A DNA stretch of 64,000 nucleotides from JACMLD01 sp039919885 (GTDB lineage: Bacteria > Bacteroidota > Bacteroidia > Chitinophagales > Chitinophagaceae): the NCBI GenBank assembly GCA_039919885.1, contig JBDSEV010000022.1:1-64000 (forward strand), read 5' to 3'. Below, in pieces: positions 17,886-26,279 of the stretch. Each line of letters begins with the position of its first letter. Within the stretch, counting starts at the first letter, position 1. The position numbers and the translations under genes were made by a program. The notes below the pieces were generated by a model. The model was not told the origin of the DNA and ran no database searches. It saw nothing but the letters and a program-made list of their open reading frames with translations.

Positions 17886-18233
17886 TTATTTTAATTTATT
17901 TCCCTCGTTTGGAAATACAATCCAGGGTGTAAACTTTTTTGCCTCCTCAAACGGCATGCGTGCATAAGATATTACGATAACTATATCTCCCACTGCACCC
18001 TGCCGGGCGGCAGGACCATTAAGACAGCACACGCCCGAACCTCGTTTGCCCTTTATGATGTATGTTTCTATGCGGCTGCCGTTGTTGATATTGACAACCT
18101 GTACTTTTTCATTTGCTATCAGATTGGCCGCATCCAGCAGGTCTTCGTCCACAGTAAGGCTGCCTACATAATTGAGGTTGGCTTCCGTAATAACCGCCCT
18201 GTGTATTTTCGATTTCAGTATTTCTATGTCCAT
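17886..18233 (-). CDS. panD: Aspartate 1-decarboxylase
   Basis: A 115-residue pyruvoyl enzyme that makes beta-alanine from L-aspartate for pantothenate and coenzyme A. The self-cleavage site is present as YVGSLT, so the precursor would be cut between Gly and Ser to give the pyruvoyl group. The open frame runs on upstream to 18362, but the ATG at 18233 gives the usual family start (MDIEILKSKIHRA) and usual length, so I use it. panC lies 144 bases upstream on the same strand, and both products feed the same step: PanC joins beta-alanine to pantoate. Confidence 0.95.
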   Translation of the reverse strand: MDIEILKSKIHRAVITEANLNYVGSLTVDEDLLDAANLIANEKVQVVNINNGSRIETYIIKGKRGSGVCCLNGPAARQGAVGDIVIVISYARMPFEEAKKFTPWIVFPNEGNKLK

Positions 18234-18377
18234 ACTATTTATCTTCCTTTTTTTGCACCTGCAAGCTATCTGTTTTTTCTGGAACCACAGAGGTTCGGCC
18301 TCTGTACCGGAGTGTACAGGAATATAATTATTTTGTAAAACTTCAGGCAATATTTTGCGCATGGGCAGGCAGGCTAC

Positions 18378-19223
18378 CTAATTCATAATCATGTTGTCAA
18401 TCAGCCTTACCTCTTTTTGAAAAGCGGCGATCAATGCCACTAATTGCTGCTTCCCATCCCAGACCGTTACGGGTTCTAACGTGCCGGCATCAGCAATCGT
18501 CACATAGTCAATGTTGAAATCTTTTTCGGTCAGCATTGCGGCAGCGTTATCAGTGAGCGATTGTGTACTTCCAAGGCGAAGCTGCCCTTTTATATAGTTG
18601 AGGGCAGCATAAATAGCCAGCGCATTTTTTCTTTGCTCCGCGCCCAGGCGGGTATTTCGGCTGCTCATTGCAAGGCCATCTTTTTCGCGCAGGGTAGGGC
18701 AGGTGTGCAGGCGCGTAGGCGATTGCATAATGGCAAGCAATCGTTTTACCACCATGCATTGCTGGTAATCCTTTTGCCCCATATACAAGTCGTCTGCCTG
18801 TACAATATCCAGTAGCCGGTTCATCACTTTACAAACACCCTGAAAATGGCCCGGCCTGTATTTCCCTTCCAGTACAGTCTCCAGGTAGCCCAGGTCAAAG
18901 AACCGTTCCCGTGTAAGACCGGGTGGATAAATTTCTGTGACAGCGGGCAAAAAAAGCACGCCGGCACCTGCCGCCACCAACCATTCAATGTCTTTCTCAA
19001 TGGTGACCGGATATTGTTCAAAATCTTTTTTGTCGTTGAACTGTGCGGGGTTTACAAAGATGCTCACTACCGTAATATCGTTGACCTGGTTTGACGCTGC
19101 TATCAGCGACAAGTGGCCCTGGTGCAGGGCGCCCATCGTGGGCACAAATCCTACGGTAAGTCCCCTGTGATGGGCATCCTGCAGGTATGCCTGCAATGGG
19201 TGTGTCGTTTTAAATAGAATCAT
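18378..19223 (-). CDS. panC: Pantothenate synthetase
   Basis: A 281-residue enzyme that condenses pantoate and beta-alanine with ATP to give pantothenate. Motifs seen: the nucleotide-binding HQGH of GALHQGHLSLI near residue 35, FVNPAQF near 57, the GQKDYQQ segment near 148 and the AMSSRN version of the KMSKS-like loop near 183. Length is normal for the family. It is the first gene of a minus-strand run with panD, and its start faces the glycogen-synthase-like gene across about 100 bases that must hold both promoters. Confidence 0.96.
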   Translation of the reverse strand: MILFKTTHPLQAYLQDAHHRGLTVGFVPTMGALHQGHLSLIAASNQVNDITVVSIFVNPAQFNDKKDFEQYPVTIEKDIEWLVAAGAGVLFLPAVTEIYPPGLTRERFFDLGYLETVLEGKYRPGHFQGVCKVMNRLLDIVQADDLYMGQKDYQQCMVVKRLLAIMQSPTRLHTCPTLREKDGLAMSSRNTRLGAEQRKNALAIYAALNYIKGQLRLGSTQSLTDNAAAMLTEKDFNIDYVTIADAGTLEPVTVWDGKQQLVALIAAFQKEVRLIDNMIMN

Positions 19224-19272
19224 AGTATTTCCAATGAAATGCCCTTATTACGGATTTTTCGGTTTAAAGTGT

Positions 19273-19280
19273 TACCTTTG
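19273..19280 (+). promoter_or_regulatory. Possible -7 promoter box (TAnnTTTG)
   Basis: The sequence TACCTTTG fits the Bacteroidota -7 consensus TAnnTTTG and lies 45 bases before the start of the glycogen-synthase-like gene at 19325, in the divergent gap with panC. I see no clear TTG at the right distance upstream, so it rests on one half of the promoter only. Confidence 0.35.
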
Positions 19281-19324
19281 CCCACCATTTTTTTAACCTC
19301 TTTGCTCATTAATTTTAGCCGCGA

Positions 19325-20140
19325 ATGTCAACAAAGAAAAGAATTTTATTCATAGCCAGCGAAATGTCCCCATACCTGGAGATGACAGAGTTTTCCGAGA
19401 TCGTGAATAAGCTGGCCATAAAATCAAACGACAGTGGGTTCGAGATACGCTGTATTATGCCAAGATTTGGTGTTATCAATGAGCGCAGGCACCGGTTACA
19501 CGAGGTAGTAAGGCTTTCCGGAATCAATGTTTCCGTAGACAACGATGATTATCCGCTACAGATTAAAGTGGCTTCTTTGCCCAATGCAAGGCTGCAGGTA
19601 TATTTTTTAGACAATGAAGACCTCTTTAAGCGCAAATACATCTTCCACGATGAAAAAGAAAAATGGTTTGATGACAATGGTCTTCGTGCTGTGTTCTTTT
19701 GCAAAGGTGCGCTGGAAACTGTGAAGAAATTTGGCTGGCCGCCCGATATCATTCATTGCAGTGGCTGGATGACTGGTTTAATACCGGTTTACTTAAAAAC
19801 CGTATATAAAAAAGAGCCGGTTTTCTCGCACAGCAAAGTAATATTTTCTATTGGTCAGAATACATTTAAAGAAAAGCTGGGTGCAGATCTTGTAAAGGTC
19901 GCCAATATCAATCCGGCACTGCTAAAAGACAAGGACCTGGAAGTATTTAAAGAAGCTACCAATACTGCTATGTTCCGGGGTGGTGCGTCTTATGCTGATG
20001 CAATTACTTTTGGTGCTGAAAAAATAGAAAAGAAACTGGTAGATGAATTTGGTAAAATAAAAGGGAAGAAAGTGCTGGCGTATAATGCGGAAAGCGATTT
20101 AACAGACTATTTGCAACTCTATACCGACCTTGCCAAATAG
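19325..20140 (+). CDS. Glycogen/starch synthase-like protein, N-terminal domain only
   Basis: A 271-residue protein that resembles the N-terminal Rossmann domain of GT5 glycogen synthases: the opening RILFIASEMSPY, the FFCKGALE helix near residue 125 and PPDIIHCSGWMTGLIPVYLK near 140 align with the family. Two things are missing. The ADP-glucose-binding KTGGL loop that should follow the first strand reads LEMTEF here, and the whole C-terminal GT-B domain (about 200 residues) is absent, with an ordinary stop codon. It is therefore unlikely to make glycogen and may have a structural or regulatory role. It lies 36 bases before the DUF4270 gene on the same strand, so the two are probably co-transcribed. 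Confidence 0.85.
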   Translation: MSTKKRILFIASEMSPYLEMTEFSEIVNKLAIKSNDSGFEIRCIMPRFGVINERRHRLHEVVRLSGINVSVDNDDYPLQIKVASLPNARLQVYFLDNEDLFKRKYIFHDEKEKWFDDNGLRAVFFCKGALETVKKFGWPPDIIHCSGWMTGLIPVYLKTVYKKEPVFSHSKVIFSIGQNTFKEKLGADLVKVANINPALLKDKDLEVFKEATNTAMFRGGASYADAITFGAEKIEKKLVDEFGKIKGKKVLAYNAESDLTDYLQLYTDLAK

Positions 20141-20176
20141 TTATTATTCGTTTACACCCTCTAATTTTTTTAGCTT

Positions 20177-21610
20177 GTGAAGCATTTTTATTACTATGTC
20201 ATTGTTCTTGCATCTTTAATTTTTATTCAATATTCATGTGCTAAAATTGACACCACTGTTCTTGGCAGTGACCTGATACCTGTGGTGGATAATGTAAACA
20301 CGTTTGATACCACGCTGGACGTTATTACCAACAATGATTATATGCCGGATACCACGGCGATCACCTATAATGAAGACAACGCTGCCGGCATGATTAATGA
20401 CCCCAGCTTCGGAATTACAAAAGCGGATATTTATACAGAAATCGTTTCTCCTTCTTATGGCACCGCGCATCCGTTTGGTGGTAAAGACAGTGTAAAGGCC
20501 ATCGATTCTGTGGTGTTGACACTCAGTTACCGGGCCGTTTATGGCGATACCATGACGCCACTGAATCTTACGGTATCTGAAATCGATCCAAATGCCAACT
20601 TTAAAGATTCACTTGCTGGTTACCGGATCAATTCTCCTGATTTTCCATTGAGCGGGCCGCAGCTTGCCAACGCAAATGTTGATATTACCAGGCTCAACGA
20701 TTCCGTATCCGTTTACTGGCCCGGAGATACCGTAAAGCTGGTGAATGTAATGCGGTTGAAACTTAGCAACAGCATCGGCACCCGCCTGGCTTCTTTTGAT
20801 ACTACTGCAGGCAGTGCTTACAATAACGATTCTACTTTCAAAACTAAATTTAAAGGACTCGCAATTAAATCCGGCATATCAGGACAGGCACTGGCCTATT
20901 TTAATTTGCTGGATCCTACGTCTACACTCACGGTCTATTACAAAGGCTCCAGGGGTGGTAAAACCGATAGCGCGCAACGCGCGGCATTTACATTTGCCCC
21001 TTATATGCATGCCAACCTGGTAAAGCGTACGCCTGCAGGTGCATATGCGGCCAATATCAGCAATACGGATATCAACGACGCTAATATTTATATTCAGTCG
21101 GCCCCCGGTTCTTATGCCAGCATCAGCATTCCAGGGTTGAAAGGATTGAACAACCGCGTGATACACCGGGCAGAACTAATAGCAGAACGTGATGTAACGT
21201 TGACTTTGCAAAATGAGACCTTTGTGCCGCCACCGCTCTTATTCCTGGATGCTGTTGACTCTGCTAACGGCAACCGCGCCCTCACCATTCCCAATTACGA
21301 TTTCAGGACAGAAGACAATACGTACAATATTCTTGAATTTGGGGGGGTGCTACGGACTGATGACACTTATCGCTTCAGCCTCACCCGGTATGTGCAGGGC
21401 ATTGTAACACGGGGAGAGCATGCGTATACATTGCGCCTGTACGCGCCATATTTTATTGCACCGTACTACAAAGATGCTACCTACGGGCTCATTAAGTACC
21501 CGATAAGCGTAAGCAGTAAAATTGCTTATGGCAGGGTGGCCGTAAAAGGCGGGGGTTATGCCGACGCAAAAAAGAAGATGCGCTGCAGAATTATTTATTC
21601 TAAAATCTAA
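20177..21610 (+). CDS. DUF4270 family lipoprotein
   Basis: A 477-residue exported protein of the Bacteroidota-specific DUF4270 family. It starts with GTG, since no ATG gives a signal peptide. The first 21 residues are hydrophobic and end in Cys21 after QYS, a weak lipobox, so it is probably a lipoprotein. The mature start (TTVLGSDLIPV then NTFDTTL) and the alternating strands that follow are typical. Function is unknown; proteins like this are usually at the outer membrane or surface. It follows the truncated glycogen-synthase-like gene by 36 bases, a pairing I believe recurs in the phylum. Confidence 0.85.
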   Translation: MKHFYYYVIVLASLIFIQYSCAKIDTTVLGSDLIPVVDNVNTFDTTLDVITNNDYMPDTTAITYNEDNAAGMINDPSFGITKADIYTEIVSPSYGTAHPFGGKDSVKAIDSVVLTLSYRAVYGDTMTPLNLTVSEIDPNANFKDSLAGYRINSPDFPLSGPQLANANVDITRLNDSVSVYWPGDTVKLVNVMRLKLSNSIGTRLASFDTTAGSAYNNDSTFKTKFKGLAIKSGISGQALAYFNLLDPTSTLTVYYKGSRGGKTDSAQRAAFTFAPYMHANLVKRTPAGAYAANISNTDINDANIYIQSAPGSYASISIPGLKGLNNRVIHRAELIAERDVTLTLQNETFVPPPLLFLDAVDSANGNRALTIPNYDFRTEDNTYNILEFGGVLRTDDTYRFSLTRYVQGIVTRGEHAYTLRLYAPYFIAPYYKDATYGLIKYPISVSSKIAYGRVAVKGGGYADAKKKMRCRIIYSKI

Positions 21611-21620
21611 AATCGGCAAT

Positions 21621-21628
21621 TATCTTTG
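21621..21628 (+). promoter_or_regulatory. Possible -7 promoter box of metK
   Basis: TATCTTTG matches the TAnnTTTG consensus exactly and lies 97 bases before the metK start. The matching -33 TTG is not clear. A transcript from here would begin about 21635 and carry a leader that includes the hairpin at 21644-21674. Confidence 0.4.
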
Positions 21629-21643
21629 CGCCATCTGAAAAAA

Positions 21644-21674
21644 CCTTGTTGTATCCCCCGGGGATAAGCAAAGG
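21644..21674 (+). promoter_or_regulatory. Hairpin in the metK leader
   Basis: Outer arms CCTT (21644-21647) and AAGG (21671-21674) and inner arms TATCC (21652-21656) and GGATA (21662-21666) can pair, separated by a 4x4 internal loop and closed by a C/G-rich loop. It lies between the likely -7 box and the metK start. It does not fit the SAM riboswitch classes I can recall, so a control role is only a possibility. Confidence 0.3.
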
Positions 21675-21724
21675 CTATTTTTTAGCATTAACCGCATTAT
21701 TAATCATTAAATCAAATCTTCTCT

Positions 21725-22978
21725 ATGCCTTATTTGTTTACGTCGGAAAGTGTTTCTGAAGGTCATCCCGATAAAGTTGCAGACCAGATATCTGATGCGC
21801 TCATTGATAACTTCCTGGCATTTGATCCCCAGTCTAAAGTAGCGTGCGAAACGTTGGTAACTACCGGCCAGGTAGTACTTGCAGGCGAGGTAAAATCGAA
21901 AGCTTACCTGGACGTGCAGGAGATAGCCCGTGGCGTAATCCGTAAAATAGGTTATACCAAAAGTGAATACATGTTTGAAGCCAATTCATGCGGTATTTTA
22001 TCAGCTATCCATGAGCAATCCGCGGATATTAACCAGGGCGTTGACAAAAAGAAAAAAGAAGAGCAGGGTGCCGGTGACCAGGGTATGATGTTTGGATACG
22101 CATCCAATGAAACAGATGATTATATGCCGCTGGCGCTCGACCTGGCACATAAGATCCTGATTGAGCTGGCCGCACTCCGCCGCGAGAATAAACAAATAAA
22201 ATACCTCCGCCCGGATGCGAAAAGCCAGGTTACGCTGGAATACGACGATAACAACATGCCTGTGCGCATCGATGCAATCGTAGTTTCCACGCAGCACGAC
22301 GATTTTGATTCAGAACCTAAGATGCTCAAAAAAATACAGGATGATATTGTTAACATCCTTATTCCGCGTGTAAAAGCAAAATATAAAAAATACGGAAAAC
22401 TTTTTAACGACAAGATTAAATACCACATCAATCCCACCGGCAAGTTTGTAATTGGCGGACCGCATGGTGATACCGGCTTAACCGGCCGTAAGATTATTGT
22501 GGATACCTACGGTGGTAAAGGCGCACACGGCGGTGGTGCTTTTAGTGGTAAAGATCCCAGCAAGGTGGATCGCTCTGCGGCCTATGCTACGCGTCACATT
22601 GCTAAAAATGTGGTAGCTGCCGGCCTTGCGGATGAGATACTGGTGCAGGTTTCTTACGCCATTGGTGTGGCACAGCCTACCTCTATCAATGTGAATACGT
22701 ATGGCACTGCCAAAGTAAGCCTCACAGATGGCGAAATCAGCAAGATAATAGAATCGGTATTTGATATGCGTCCGTACTTTATTGAACAGCGCCTGAAGCT
22801 GCGCAACCCTATTTACAGCGAAACGGCTGCATACGGGCATATGGGCCGCAAGCCTGAAATAGTAGAAAAGACGTTCAAGTCTCCTGATGGAAAAGAAATC
22901 AAGCGCAAAGTTGAACTGTTTACCTGGGAGAAGCTGGACTATGTGGCAAAAGTGAAGAAGGCGTTTGGATTAAAATAA
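21725..22978 (+). CDS. metK: S-adenosylmethionine synthetase
   Basis: A 417-residue cytoplasmic enzyme that makes S-adenosylmethionine from methionine and ATP. Signatures present: SEGHPDKVADQISDA at the N-terminus with the catalytic His and Asp, GDQGMMFGYA near residue 115, GGPHGDTGLTGRK near 245 and GGGAFSGKDPSKVDRSAAY near 265, which holds substrate and metal ligands. It is a little longer than the ~384-residue E. coli enzyme because of insertions, including a lysine-rich one near residue 105, as is common in Bacteroidota. A strong terminator follows at 22993, so metK is probably its own transcription unit. Confidence 0.97.
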   Translation: MPYLFTSESVSEGHPDKVADQISDALIDNFLAFDPQSKVACETLVTTGQVVLAGEVKSKAYLDVQEIARGVIRKIGYTKSEYMFEANSCGILSAIHEQSADINQGVDKKKKEEQGAGDQGMMFGYASNETDDYMPLALDLAHKILIELAALRRENKQIKYLRPDAKSQVTLEYDDNNMPVRIDAIVVSTQHDDFDSEPKMLKKIQDDIVNILIPRVKAKYKKYGKLFNDKIKYHINPTGKFVIGGPHGDTGLTGRKIIVDTYGGKGAHGGGAFSGKDPSKVDRSAAYATRHIAKNVVAAGLADEILVQVSYAIGVAQPTSINVNTYGTAKVSLTDGEISKIIESVFDMRPYFIEQRLKLRNPIYSETAAYGHMGRKPEIVEKTFKSPDGKEIKRKVELFTWEKLDYVAKVKKAFGLK

Positions 22979-22992
22979 AAAGTGCTTAGCAT

Positions 22993-23024
22993 AAAAAACC
23001 TCCCGGAACAGGGAGGTTTTTTTA
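22993..23024 (+). terminator. Intrinsic terminator of metK
   Basis: AAAACCTCCC (22995-23004) pairs perfectly with GGGAGGTTTT (23011-23020) around a six-base loop and runs into a T-rich tail. It begins 16 bases after the metK stop codon. The next gene starts only eight bases beyond the tail. Confidence 0.9.
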
Positions 23025-23031
23025 TTTTCGA

Positions 23032-23598
23032 ATGATGAACGAAACAGACAACCCCTGGAAGATTTTAGGAGACACACCGGTCTATAACAATAACTGGATC
23101 CAGGTGACCGAGTATGATGTCATCAACCCTTCCGGTGGCAAGGGGATATATGGCAAAGTGCATTTTAAAAACCAGGCCATTGGTATTTTACCGCTCGATA
23201 ATGCCATGAACACCTGGCTGGTGGGGCAGTACCGGTTTACCCTGGATGAATATACCTGGGAAATACCGGAAGGTGGCGGTCCCCTTGGAACAGATATACT
23301 GGTTTCCGCAAAGCGGGAACTGTTGGAAGAAACCGGGCTGGTGGCGGAGAAATGGACGAAGCTGATGGATTTTCACCTATCCAACTCCGTTAGTGATGAG
23401 TTTGGGAGCATTTTCCTGGCGCGGCAGCTTACGCAGCACGCTGCAGAACCGGAAGAAACAGAGCAATTGCAGGTAAAGAAAATTCCGTTTGAAGAAGCTT
23501 TTGCAATGGTGGAAGCAGGAAAAATTACTGACTCCATGTCGGTAGCAGCCATCCAGCGCGTAAAACTGATGCTGTTGCAGGGAAAGCTGATTGTTTAA
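23032..23598 (+). CDS. NUDIX hydrolase (ADP-ribose pyrophosphatase-like)
   Basis: A 188-residue NUDIX protein, probably splitting ADP-ribose or a similar nucleotide sugar, judging by the EIPEGGG stretch before the Nudix box. The box at about residues 82-105 has the metal-binding REULEE core (RELLEETGL), but the Glu expected eight residues before its Arg is Thr. The catalytic glutamates of the core are intact, so activity is still likely. Two start codons stand in a row (23032 and 23035); either is possible. It sits directly behind the metK terminator, so it must have its own start signal within or before that hairpin, or depend on readthrough. Confidence 0.85.
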   Translation: MMNETDNPWKILGDTPVYNNNWIQVTEYDVINPSGGKGIYGKVHFKNQAIGILPLDNAMNTWLVGQYRFTLDEYTWEIPEGGGPLGTDILVSAKRELLEETGLVAEKWTKLMDFHLSNSVSDEFGSIFLARQLTQHAAEPEETEQLQVKKIPFEEAFAMVEAGKITDSMSVAAIQRVKLMLLQGKLIV

Positions 23599-23658
23599 AA
23601 AGAATGCCCGTCTGCGGATGAAGCCAGCGCCGCTGCGGTTCTTGTATTCTCAGAACTT

Positions 23659-24411
23659 TTGAAAAATAAAATATTGAAATCATCATCCCTCATTATTGGC
23701 CGCCAACCGCTGATTGAAGCCATTCAATCGGGCAGGGCAATAGATAAAATACTTTTCCAGCGAAATATCAGCGGTGAGTCTATTGGTGATATAAGAAAAT
23801 TGGCAAAGGCCTACAACATTCCCATACAGCAGGTGCCCCCGGAGAAACTGAATGGTTTAACGAGGGCCAACCACCAGGGCGTGATTGCTTATGCTGCCAT
23901 CGTTGACTATATGAACCTGCAGCAGGTAATAGACCTGGTAGTGGACAGTGGCGCAATGCCGTTGTTTGTAATGCTGGATGGAGTAACGGATGTCCGTAAC
24001 ATTGGTGCCATTGCCCGCACCGCAGTTTGCTGCGGGGCGCAGGCATTGATCATTCCCGATAAAGGGGTAGGCGCGTTGAATGAAGAGGCGATGAAATCTT
24101 CTGCAGGCGCACTGGAGAAAATACATATTTGCAGGGTAAACAGTCTTATGAAAGCAGTAGATGAACTGCACCTCAACGGCATCAAAGTTTTTGCCAGTGA
24201 AATGACTGCGGAAACCCAGCTGCATACGCTGCAACTTAATGAACCCTGTACAATTATTATGGGCAGCGAAGACAATGGTATTTATCCGGCGCTCATGAAA
24301 ATATGCGATGCTAAATTCAAGATTCCGATGGCGGGCGATTTTGAATCATTGAATGTATCGGTGGCAACGGGTATGATTTTGTATGAAGCCGTGCGGCAGC
24401 GGACTAAGTAA
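23659..24411 (+). CDS. SpoU/TrmH family 2'-O-ribose RNA methyltransferase (RlmB-like)
   Basis: A 250-residue SPOUT enzyme that methylates a ribose 2'-OH in rRNA or tRNA using S-adenosylmethionine. A small substrate-binding domain (about residues 10-80, starting IIGRQPLIEAI) precedes the knotted catalytic domain with the three SpoU motifs: VRNIGAIARTA near 110, IIMGSEDNGI near 200 and IPMAGDFESLNVSVATG near 220. The N-terminal domain and motif spacing resemble RlmB (23S rRNA Gm2251). No ATG is available in frame; translation must begin at TTG 23659 or TTG 23674. It follows the NUDIX gene by 60 bases. Confidence 0.88.
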   Translation: MKNKILKSSSLIIGRQPLIEAIQSGRAIDKILFQRNISGESIGDIRKLAKAYNIPIQQVPPEKLNGLTRANHQGVIAYAAIVDYMNLQQVIDLVVDSGAMPLFVMLDGVTDVRNIGAIARTAVCCGAQALIIPDKGVGALNEEAMKSSAGALEKIHICRVNSLMKAVDELHLNGIKVFASEMTAETQLHTLQLNEPCTIIMGSEDNGIYPALMKICDAKFKIPMAGDFESLNVSVATGMILYEAVRQRTK

Positions 24412-24447
24412 TCCGCACATTTTATTCCCGGCCTTAAAGAGCGCAGG

Positions 24448-24984
24448 TTATCTGGCCCGGTAGGCCCTTTCGAGTACACTTATACGAAGCTGGTCAAAAT
24501 TTTCTTTTTTACCTGAAATAATAAACTTTCTTCCCGGGAATGCTCCGATGATAGCACCTACTGTGGCAGAAAGAAGGCCGGCAAGTAGTCCGCCGCCAAT
24601 TGCTTTTTCACCCGCGGAAAGAGGGAAAAAACCGCTCTTGTCGTTGCCTGAAGCAAGGCCGATGACACCGCCGAATGCAAATCCGCAGATGAAGCCAGTT
24701 CGCAGGCCGCGCCACCCTGCGTTTTGTCTTTTTATTCTCACTGCGGCAAGGAGGTTATAATTTAGCGCGGTAATATTTAATGATTTTCCGGTTCTGGCAA
24801 ATCGTACAGGTTGGTCGCTGAGTTGTATAGCAGAATCGGTAATGTTGGCCAACCAGCCCCTGGTTTGTACGTTATCAGCGGCTGAAGCAACAATCTTAAA
24901 GCCTCTTTTCTTTAACAACGAACTGTCTTGCGCAACAACCGAAACGACGGTGCAGGTAAAAATAAGAACCAGGAAAAGTTTCAT
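24448..24984 (-). CDS. Hypothetical exported protein with glycine-rich membrane segments
   Basis: A 178-residue protein with a signal peptide (cleavage near VVAQD). The mature N-terminal ~75 residues look like a small strand-rich domain. Then come two glycine-rich hydrophobic stretches (near residues 97-110 and 130-150, with GLLAGLLSATVGAIIGAFPG), the kind of glycine zipper seen in some outer- or inner-membrane proteins, and a basic tail. I recognise no family. It is convergent with the methyltransferase gene and stands alone. Confidence 0.7.
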   Translation of the reverse strand: MKLFLVLIFTCTVVSVVAQDSSLLKKRGFKIVASAADNVQTRGWLANITDSAIQLSDQPVRFARTGKSLNITALNYNLLAAVRIKRQNAGWRGLRTGFICGFAFGGVIGLASGNDKSGFFPLSAGEKAIGGGLLAGLLSATVGAIIGAFPGRKFIISGKKENFDQLRISVLERAYRAR

Positions 24985-25309
24985 ATCAGAAGGTGATGAG
25001 TTTATAGCCTGATAGCTAAAAGATAAACTTTTTTACTGAGATTACGTTTAGAAATGCTGTTATTGTGGTAATTGTCGATGCCCGTTCACCGTTCCATAAA
25101 ATCCATTTTGCAAGGCTGTGTTTGCGCGGCTAGCTTCCGGGGCAAACGTTAAATATTACAATACTTGGTACGCTGCAAAATCTTAAAAAAAATATAAAGC
25201 CTGGCTTGCTGCGTTGGCAACAAGTAGCGGCCTCTTTTTTATTTTTTCAGGATAAGATTAATTTGGCCATTGTGCGGCTTAAATATTACTCGTTATTTTT
25301 ACATCCGCT
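24985..25309. other. Intergenic gap with divergent promoters
   Basis: No gene seen. The gap serves two outward-facing genes. About 25200-25245 holds short pairing segments (CTTG with CAAG) followed by a T-rich run, which might be an attenuator or just the AT-rich edge of a promoter. TTTGG near 25262 followed about 20 bases later by AT-rich sequence could be part of the promoter for the HMG-CoA lyase-like gene, but the -7 box is not convincing. Confidence 0.4.
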
Positions 25310-26173
25310 ATGCAAAATGAACCATTGGTTAAACTCATAGAGTGCCCCCGCGATGCGATGCAGGGGTGGAAGCATTTTATCCCCACCCAAAAAAAGATTG
25401 AATACATCAACAGCCTGTTACAAGTAGGGTTCGACAGCATTGATTTTGGCAGTTTTGTTTCGCCCAAAGCCATTCCTCAGATGGCAGATAAAAAAGAAGT
25501 GATTAGCAAATTGAAATTGGAAAACAGCAAAACGAAATTATTGGCCATCGTTGCGAATGCGCGCGGTGCCGAAGAAGCGGTGGTGCATGATGCCATTACC
25601 TACCTGGGTTTCCCCTTTGCTGTGTCGGAAACGTTCCAGCAGCGCAACGCAAACAGTTCCATAGAAACTGCATTGCAAAGAGCCGAAGATATCCAGGAGC
25701 TGTGTATTAAAAACAACAAGGAACTGGTCGTTTATATATCGATGGGTTTTGGAAACCCCTATGGCGATCCATACTCAGCAGAAGGTGTTTTTGAATGGGT
25801 TGATAAAATTACCCAACTGGGCGTAAAGATTATATCGCTGGCAGATACCGTGGGCCTGGCCAGCCCGGAACAGGTGTTTTCTATGACGGACTACCTCGTT
25901 AAATTATTGCCCGATCACGAAATAGGCGTGCACCTGCATTCCTCTGCTGTAAACTGGAAAGCCAAACTGGATGCAGCTGTAAGCGCGGGCTGCAAAAGGT
26001 TTGATGGCGCGTTGAAAGGCATTGGTGGCTGCCCCATGGCGGGCGACGACCTGGTAGGCAATATGGATACTGAACTTATGATTTCTTATTTTGAAGCCAG
26101 GGGTCAGTTGTCGTCTCTAAACAAACAAGCTTTGGAGAAAAGCAGCCAAATGGCAGCGACTATTTTTGCATGA
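25310..26173 (+). CDS. Hydroxymethylglutaryl-CoA lyase-like enzyme
   Basis: A 287-residue TIM-barrel enzyme of the HMG-CoA lyase family, which splits HMG-CoA to acetyl-CoA and acetoacetate in leucine breakdown. Landmarks: the catalytic Arg-Asp pair in ECPRDAMQG at residue 12-20, SPKAIPQMAD near 50, LADTVGLASP near 182, the metal-binding HLH near 209-211 and the cysteine loop GIGGCPMAGDD near 240. Several positions differ from the best-studied lyases: the usual GPRDGLQNE reads CPRDAMQG and the stretch after HxH lacks the DTYGQ pattern. A related substrate is therefore possible. The GSCFA gene follows after 106 bases. Confidence 0.85.
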   Translation: MQNEPLVKLIECPRDAMQGWKHFIPTQKKIEYINSLLQVGFDSIDFGSFVSPKAIPQMADKKEVISKLKLENSKTKLLAIVANARGAEEAVVHDAITYLGFPFAVSETFQQRNANSSIETALQRAEDIQELCIKNNKELVVYISMGFGNPYGDPYSAEGVFEWVDKITQLGVKIISLADTVGLASPEQVFSMTDYLVKLLPDHEIGVHLHSSAVNWKAKLDAAVSAGCKRFDGALKGIGGCPMAGDDLVGNMDTELMISYFEARGQLSSLNKQALEKSSQMAATIFA

Positions 26174-26279
26174 AAGCGAATGAACTAATTAACAACACGC
26201 GGAAACAGTGAAAGGAAAAAATGAAATTGCCTGGCATTGATTTCACCTGCTACTTTGAAACACCGACATTTACCAGATT

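Noticed and set aside
21611..21724. SAM-II riboswitch upstream of metK
   Set aside because: The leader lacks the conserved pseudoknot sequence elements I know for that class; only a simple hairpin is visible.
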